Of a stretch of 49,566 nucleotides of DNA, positions 46,682 through 49,566 are shown in pieces. Location of the stretch: the NCBI RefSeq assembly GCF_000003815.2, contig NC_049995.1:15561664-15611229 (forward strand), read 5' to 3'. Source of the DNA: Branchiostoma floridae. Lineage: Eukaryota > Chordata > Leptocardii > Amphioxiformes > Branchiostomatidae. The notes beneath the pieces are model-generated. The model was not told the DNA's origin. It saw only the letters and a list, made by a program, of their open reading frames with translations, and did not search any database. Both the position numbers and the translations under genes were made by a program. How positions within the stretch are numbered: the stretch's first letter is position 1; the number at the start of each line of letters is the position of its first letter.

Positions 46682-48985
46682 CTGATGGAACATACAAACT
46701 CATCAGTAGTAGAAATGTTAGGGTGCAAGAACTGTTCTGTTTTTCTTTATAGTTTTTGGACCGGATGTTGGACCGAGTATGTATAAAGAGGTGGGTATCG
46801 TACCAGTACAAAACCTTTTTTTTTCTTGTTGGACCGGTCATTTGAAAAAACAAATAAACAAACATCTCCTCTTAACCGTGACGGGGGACGATACAAACTC
46901 TGAACTTCTTCTCCCCTCTTCACTTTGCTTTTTTTCTACTCTTTCTTTCTAAACTGTTTTGTTTTTGTGTAAATAAACTTCTCTCCTCATGCAATTTATT
47001 TTTCTTTACACTTTGTTTATGACTGTTTATGTTTTGTATGAGTAAACAAACAAACAAACCTTCTGGGTACTCCCCTGGACCCGGCTCGCTGGTTGGCTCC
47101 ACCTCTCTCAGAAACAGTGACGGACGTCTGACACCACGCTCCAAATGTTCTGTGGAAGCGAAAAGACGTTTTTAAAGAGGCCCTAAACTCCAAAAGGGAG
47201 TGTTATTTTCCAATATTAAAATCAGATATCAATGAATTCATAATCAGCAACCTTTTTTGCAGAATTTCACTTGTGGTGAATTACGTGAGGTGTATTTGTA
47301 AAAAAAATATTTTAATCAGATGAAAACAAATATTTTCTTATTACTACAGATCATTAGTAGATATCAATTTGCGCAACCGTGAGTTTGTAACTTTAATCAT
47401 TATGCAACGAAAAACGAAGTTTTATTGCAGTGGTATGTACCAAAGTGCTGTATTTTGTCATGGAACAAAATAATATTAGGGGCAATAAAAATGATGACGT
47501 CATCAATTTGGCCCCCAAAAAATCAGATTTAGAATTCTTTCATACCCATCTATCAATATTCGTTACGGCTCTATACTTTCTTAATTCATTAATAAGAAAA
47601 CAATGGAAGGTCAAAATGCCAATTTAGCCAACCGAAATACCTTGATGTACGTACAGACACTTCCTTTGTGCTTATTTTCGGCATTAATGAGGTGTGATGT
47701 GCTCACCAAGACGGTCAGTTGTTCACAAGATATCAAACAAAAAACAAGACGTGCTTTAACATCGCCCAGCCTAGATGACTGCGATGTTTCACAGAATAAA
47801 TCTCATTATCTCGTGGAGTTTAAGACTCCTTTAAAATGACATTCAAGGGATATTGGTGTCATCCTAGTTAGTTTACCGGATTCCAGTATAAAAGGAGTTT
47901 GATACGTCAGTGAATCCATAAAGATTACAATCGTCACGTTTTCGTGTTTGTTTGTAAAGCGAAAATCGCTCATACAAAGCCTAGCGCCTGTCGACTGCGT
48001 CACATTTCCTACCAGGGGCCCGGCCGGGCTGTTTGCGCAAACGAAAAATTAAAGATTATGCCAATAGATACGCACAAGGCATGCTTTTGAATTATTTTTT
48101 ATCCGTTTTGTATTTTTGCTGTCTTTCATATCGTACTTTTCGTTCCCCAAACTTCCCGGCCGGGCCCTTTTGTGGAAATGTGACGCTAGCCTGAAAGGGC
48201 ATGGGGGCCATCCTAGGTAGTTTATTGGACACCTTTCCAGGCTTCTAATGATCAGATACCAGTATAAAGGGTGTTTAATAAGTCAGGGTAAACAAAAAGA
48301 TTAGAATCTTTACGGCACTAGCTTATGTTTTCGTTGACAAGCAAAATTGATCATACAAAGCTCCTCGAATGCGTGACATAGTTCTTTTACTTGCCCTACG
48401 GTTGTACTACTTGGTCTAATGGTGCTTGTTGTACTTGTTTCATCACCCACTGTAGGAAATTTTGCAAACTTCAGGGAGAGGCACAAGCCATTCCCTGGAA
48501 ACGTAAGTTTGTGGTTTATATAAATAAATGAATAAAATCGCAGCAAAACAGCAAAAGGAACCCTAATCTTAGATCATTTTCAATTATACAATTGTGGCTT
48601 AGATCTTCAAATACAATTCAATCTCCACAACTAGATTAATAAAAAAAAATGAGATTCACCTGCGGACGTTTCGAGTGACATCCATCACTCTTCTTCAGTG
48701 TCACTAGAATGAAGTGTGTACAGAAGAGTGATGGATGTCAAAAGAAACGTCCAGAAGTAAATATCCGTTTTTCCATCCAGTTACAGAGATGAATTGTATT
48801 TGAATATTATTATATGCATGTCTAACCTTCATAAAGGTGGCTTAGAGCATAATAAATGGTGCCTTACCAATCATTGTGGACAGGTACCTCTGTTGAAGCT
48901 GAACAAAGCCGCACTCCACCTTCGGCGACTGAAGAACCAATGCGAAAAGAAAACACCGAGAGAGAAGCACCACAAAACGTTCCAT
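46563..48985 (-). CDS. Secreted amidated-peptide precursor, gene B (3 exons, 108 aa)
   Basis: Coding exons 48,985-48,868, 47,149-47,060 and 46,681-46,563, all joined in phase 1. Signal peptide MERFVVLLSRCFLFALVLQS, then a propeptide with a dibasic site (GVRRPS) and a last exon GEGGDSWVHDMMEGSVLDWY followed by WY-G-RRR. Gly before RRR is the standard signal for C-terminal amidation after prohormone cleavage. Expected mature peptide ends ...DWYWY-amide; the Asp next to Tyr residues would also allow sulfation. The family was not recognised; CCK/gastrin-like precursors have a similar layout (acidic stretch, aromatic end, G-basic site) but different residues. Stop is taa. Confidence 0.85.
46745..46850 (-). 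mobile_element. hAT-like element fragment in gene B intron
   Basis: Minus strand carries the GTACCGATACCCACC-type end and 'gaccggatgttggaccgag' of the 34,902 family. Confidence 0.4.
47060..47149 (-). CDS. Gene B exon 2: propeptide
   Basis: Acceptor cgcttccacag, donor gtttgt (weak); phase 1 in and out; 29 full codons, HLERGVRRPSLFLREVEPTS EPGPGEYPE. RR provides a cleavage site before PSLF. Gene A has no visible counterpart. Confidence 0.75.
47820..48378. repeat. Local duplication split by a MITE in gene B intron 1
   Basis: 47,825-48,000 and 48,195-48,378 share 'ggcc/tgtcatccta(g)gtagttta', 'cagtataaa(a)gg', 'caagagcgaaaatcgctcatacaaag / caaaattgatcatacaaag' and '(c/g)tgcgt(c/g)aca'. The GGGCCCGG MITE (48,000-48,184) sits between them. 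Confidence 0.55.
48000..48184. mobile_element. GGGCCCGG palindromic MITE
   Basis: GTCACATTTCC...CCGGCCGGGC...GCCCGGCCGGGAAG...GGAAATGTGAC inverted ends; relative of 23,888 and 32,735 elements. Confidence 0.6.
48660..48790. mobile_element. Pair of inverted hairpins with CTGA-N-GA...GAAA core
   Basis: Minus copy 48,667-48,708 and plus copy 48,721-48,770 (agaagagtgatggatgtc...gaaacgtcc) are inverted. The minus copy matches the core better. Confidence 0.4.
48868..48985 (-). CDS. Gene B exon 1: signal peptide
   Basis: 118 coding bases, donor gtaagg, phase 1 out. Start context gtcgacATGG. Encodes MERFVVLLSRCFLFALVLQS PKVECGFVQLQQ and a few more residues. Confidence 0.83.
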
Positions 48986-49030
48986 GTCGACACAGATGAC
49001 GGTCTCTCCACACAGAAACACTATGCCACG

Positions 49031-49037
49031 CTTTATA
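49031..49037 (-). promoter_or_regulatory. TATA box of peptide gene B
   Basis: TATAAAG on the minus strand, 52 bases upstream of the ATG at 48,985, which fits a start site about 30 bases downstream. Confidence 0.65.
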
Positions 49038-49049
49038 GTGTTGTTTTAA

Positions 49050-49566
49050 GCACCTAGAATGTCTGAATTGTTCGTTAAAAGGTGAAAAAGGCTTGTAATC
49101 ACATGGAATGTCCGGATTGTCCGTTAAAAGGCGGAACAGACTTCCTCAGAAAGTAGGAGAAAACGACACCGGTTGTCGCAAAATCCTATACGTGTGTAGC
49201 TCGGTTTTGTTACCATGGTAACGTCTCGAAGTATTAGACGAGGATCTGTCTTGTTGCACATCCAAGATGGTCACTATCAAGGACTAGAGCTATCCTTCGC
49301 CTTTAGACGTACATTCTTTGTCTAGAAGTGTTCATGTTCAGGATGTTCACAATTTCTAGGAAACTTCCCCAATCATCCCATAGTGAGCGACTTCATCCTT
49401 GTTGAAATTGATAAATCAGTGTACGAAGAATCTAAGTATTAAGGCGACTTTGACTTTCGTTATCCCATCAAGATTCGTCGTAATGCAGAGATTTTGTTAC
49501 AATACTGTTATCAGACGGTTTTCCGTTGGTATGTTACGGTGTTAATCTCTGCCCGTCGTTAAGGGG
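49050..49566. other. Upstream of gene B, nothing recognised
   Basis: No ORF or repeat recognised; includes repeated 'gaatgtc(t/c)g(a/g)attgt(t/c)cgttaaaag' words at 49,059 and 49,107, possibly a small duplication in the upstream region. Confidence 0.35.

Noticed and set aside
1-49566. CRISPR arrays, operons, ribosome binding sites, rRNA or intact tRNA genes
   Set aside because: Intron-rich animal DNA; the repeats found are satellites and transposons, and the tRNA-like pieces are SINE heads without cloverleaf integrity.

Overview
This is eukaryotic (animal) genomic DNA: AT-rich, with many introns, microsatellites, palindromic MITEs, LINE tails and four runs of N (assembly gaps). The gene type and repeat load suggest an invertebrate chordate, most likely amphioxus (Branchiostoma). 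That assignment is inference; no species marker was checked.

Region 1 (about 400-33,544, minus strand) is one large gene. I assembled 29 coding exons by hand with GT-AG sites and matching phases. It encodes a polycystin-1-family (PKD1/PKD1L-like) protein: signal peptide, Cys-rich module, F5/8C (discoidin-like) domain, start of a REJ (receptor for egg jelly) region, a Cys-rich plus F-type-lectin-like module inside the REJ, rest of REJ, GAIN-like region, complete GPS autoproteolysis motif, first transmembrane helix and most of a PLAT domain. The remaining membrane part lies beyond base 1. All junctions fit in phase except one between 8451 and 6148, where an exon is probably lost in an N gap. 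At least 1,559 codons are visible. The extracellular modules are bounded by phase-1 introns, the mark of exon shuffling.

Region 2 (33.6-39.1 kb) is a repeat-rich intergenic stretch with hAT-like, MULE-like and CAGGG-terminus MITEs and a few unrecognised ORFs.

Region 3 (39.16-49.04 kb) holds two small, convergently oriented paralogous genes for secreted peptide precursors: gene A (plus, 2 exons, 105 aa) and gene B (minus, 3 exons, 108 aa). Each has a TATA box, a signal-peptide exon of exactly 118 coding bases ending in phase 1, and a last exon with a shared SWVHD...DWYWY core followed by Arg-Arg-Arg. Gene B has a Gly before the tribasic site (amidation signal); gene A lacks it. I do not recognise the family; it is the best candidate here for something undescribed. 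A candidate exon of another minus-strand gene lies at 42.2-42.4 kb.

The introns of region 1 are full of structure: a 49-bp satellite just after a splice donor, six tandem copies of a 3' splice site plus exon start, a LINE tail with an expanded 56-bp minisatellite, nested DNA transposons with readable target-site duplications, and hairpins that resemble a hammerhead-ribozyme core.
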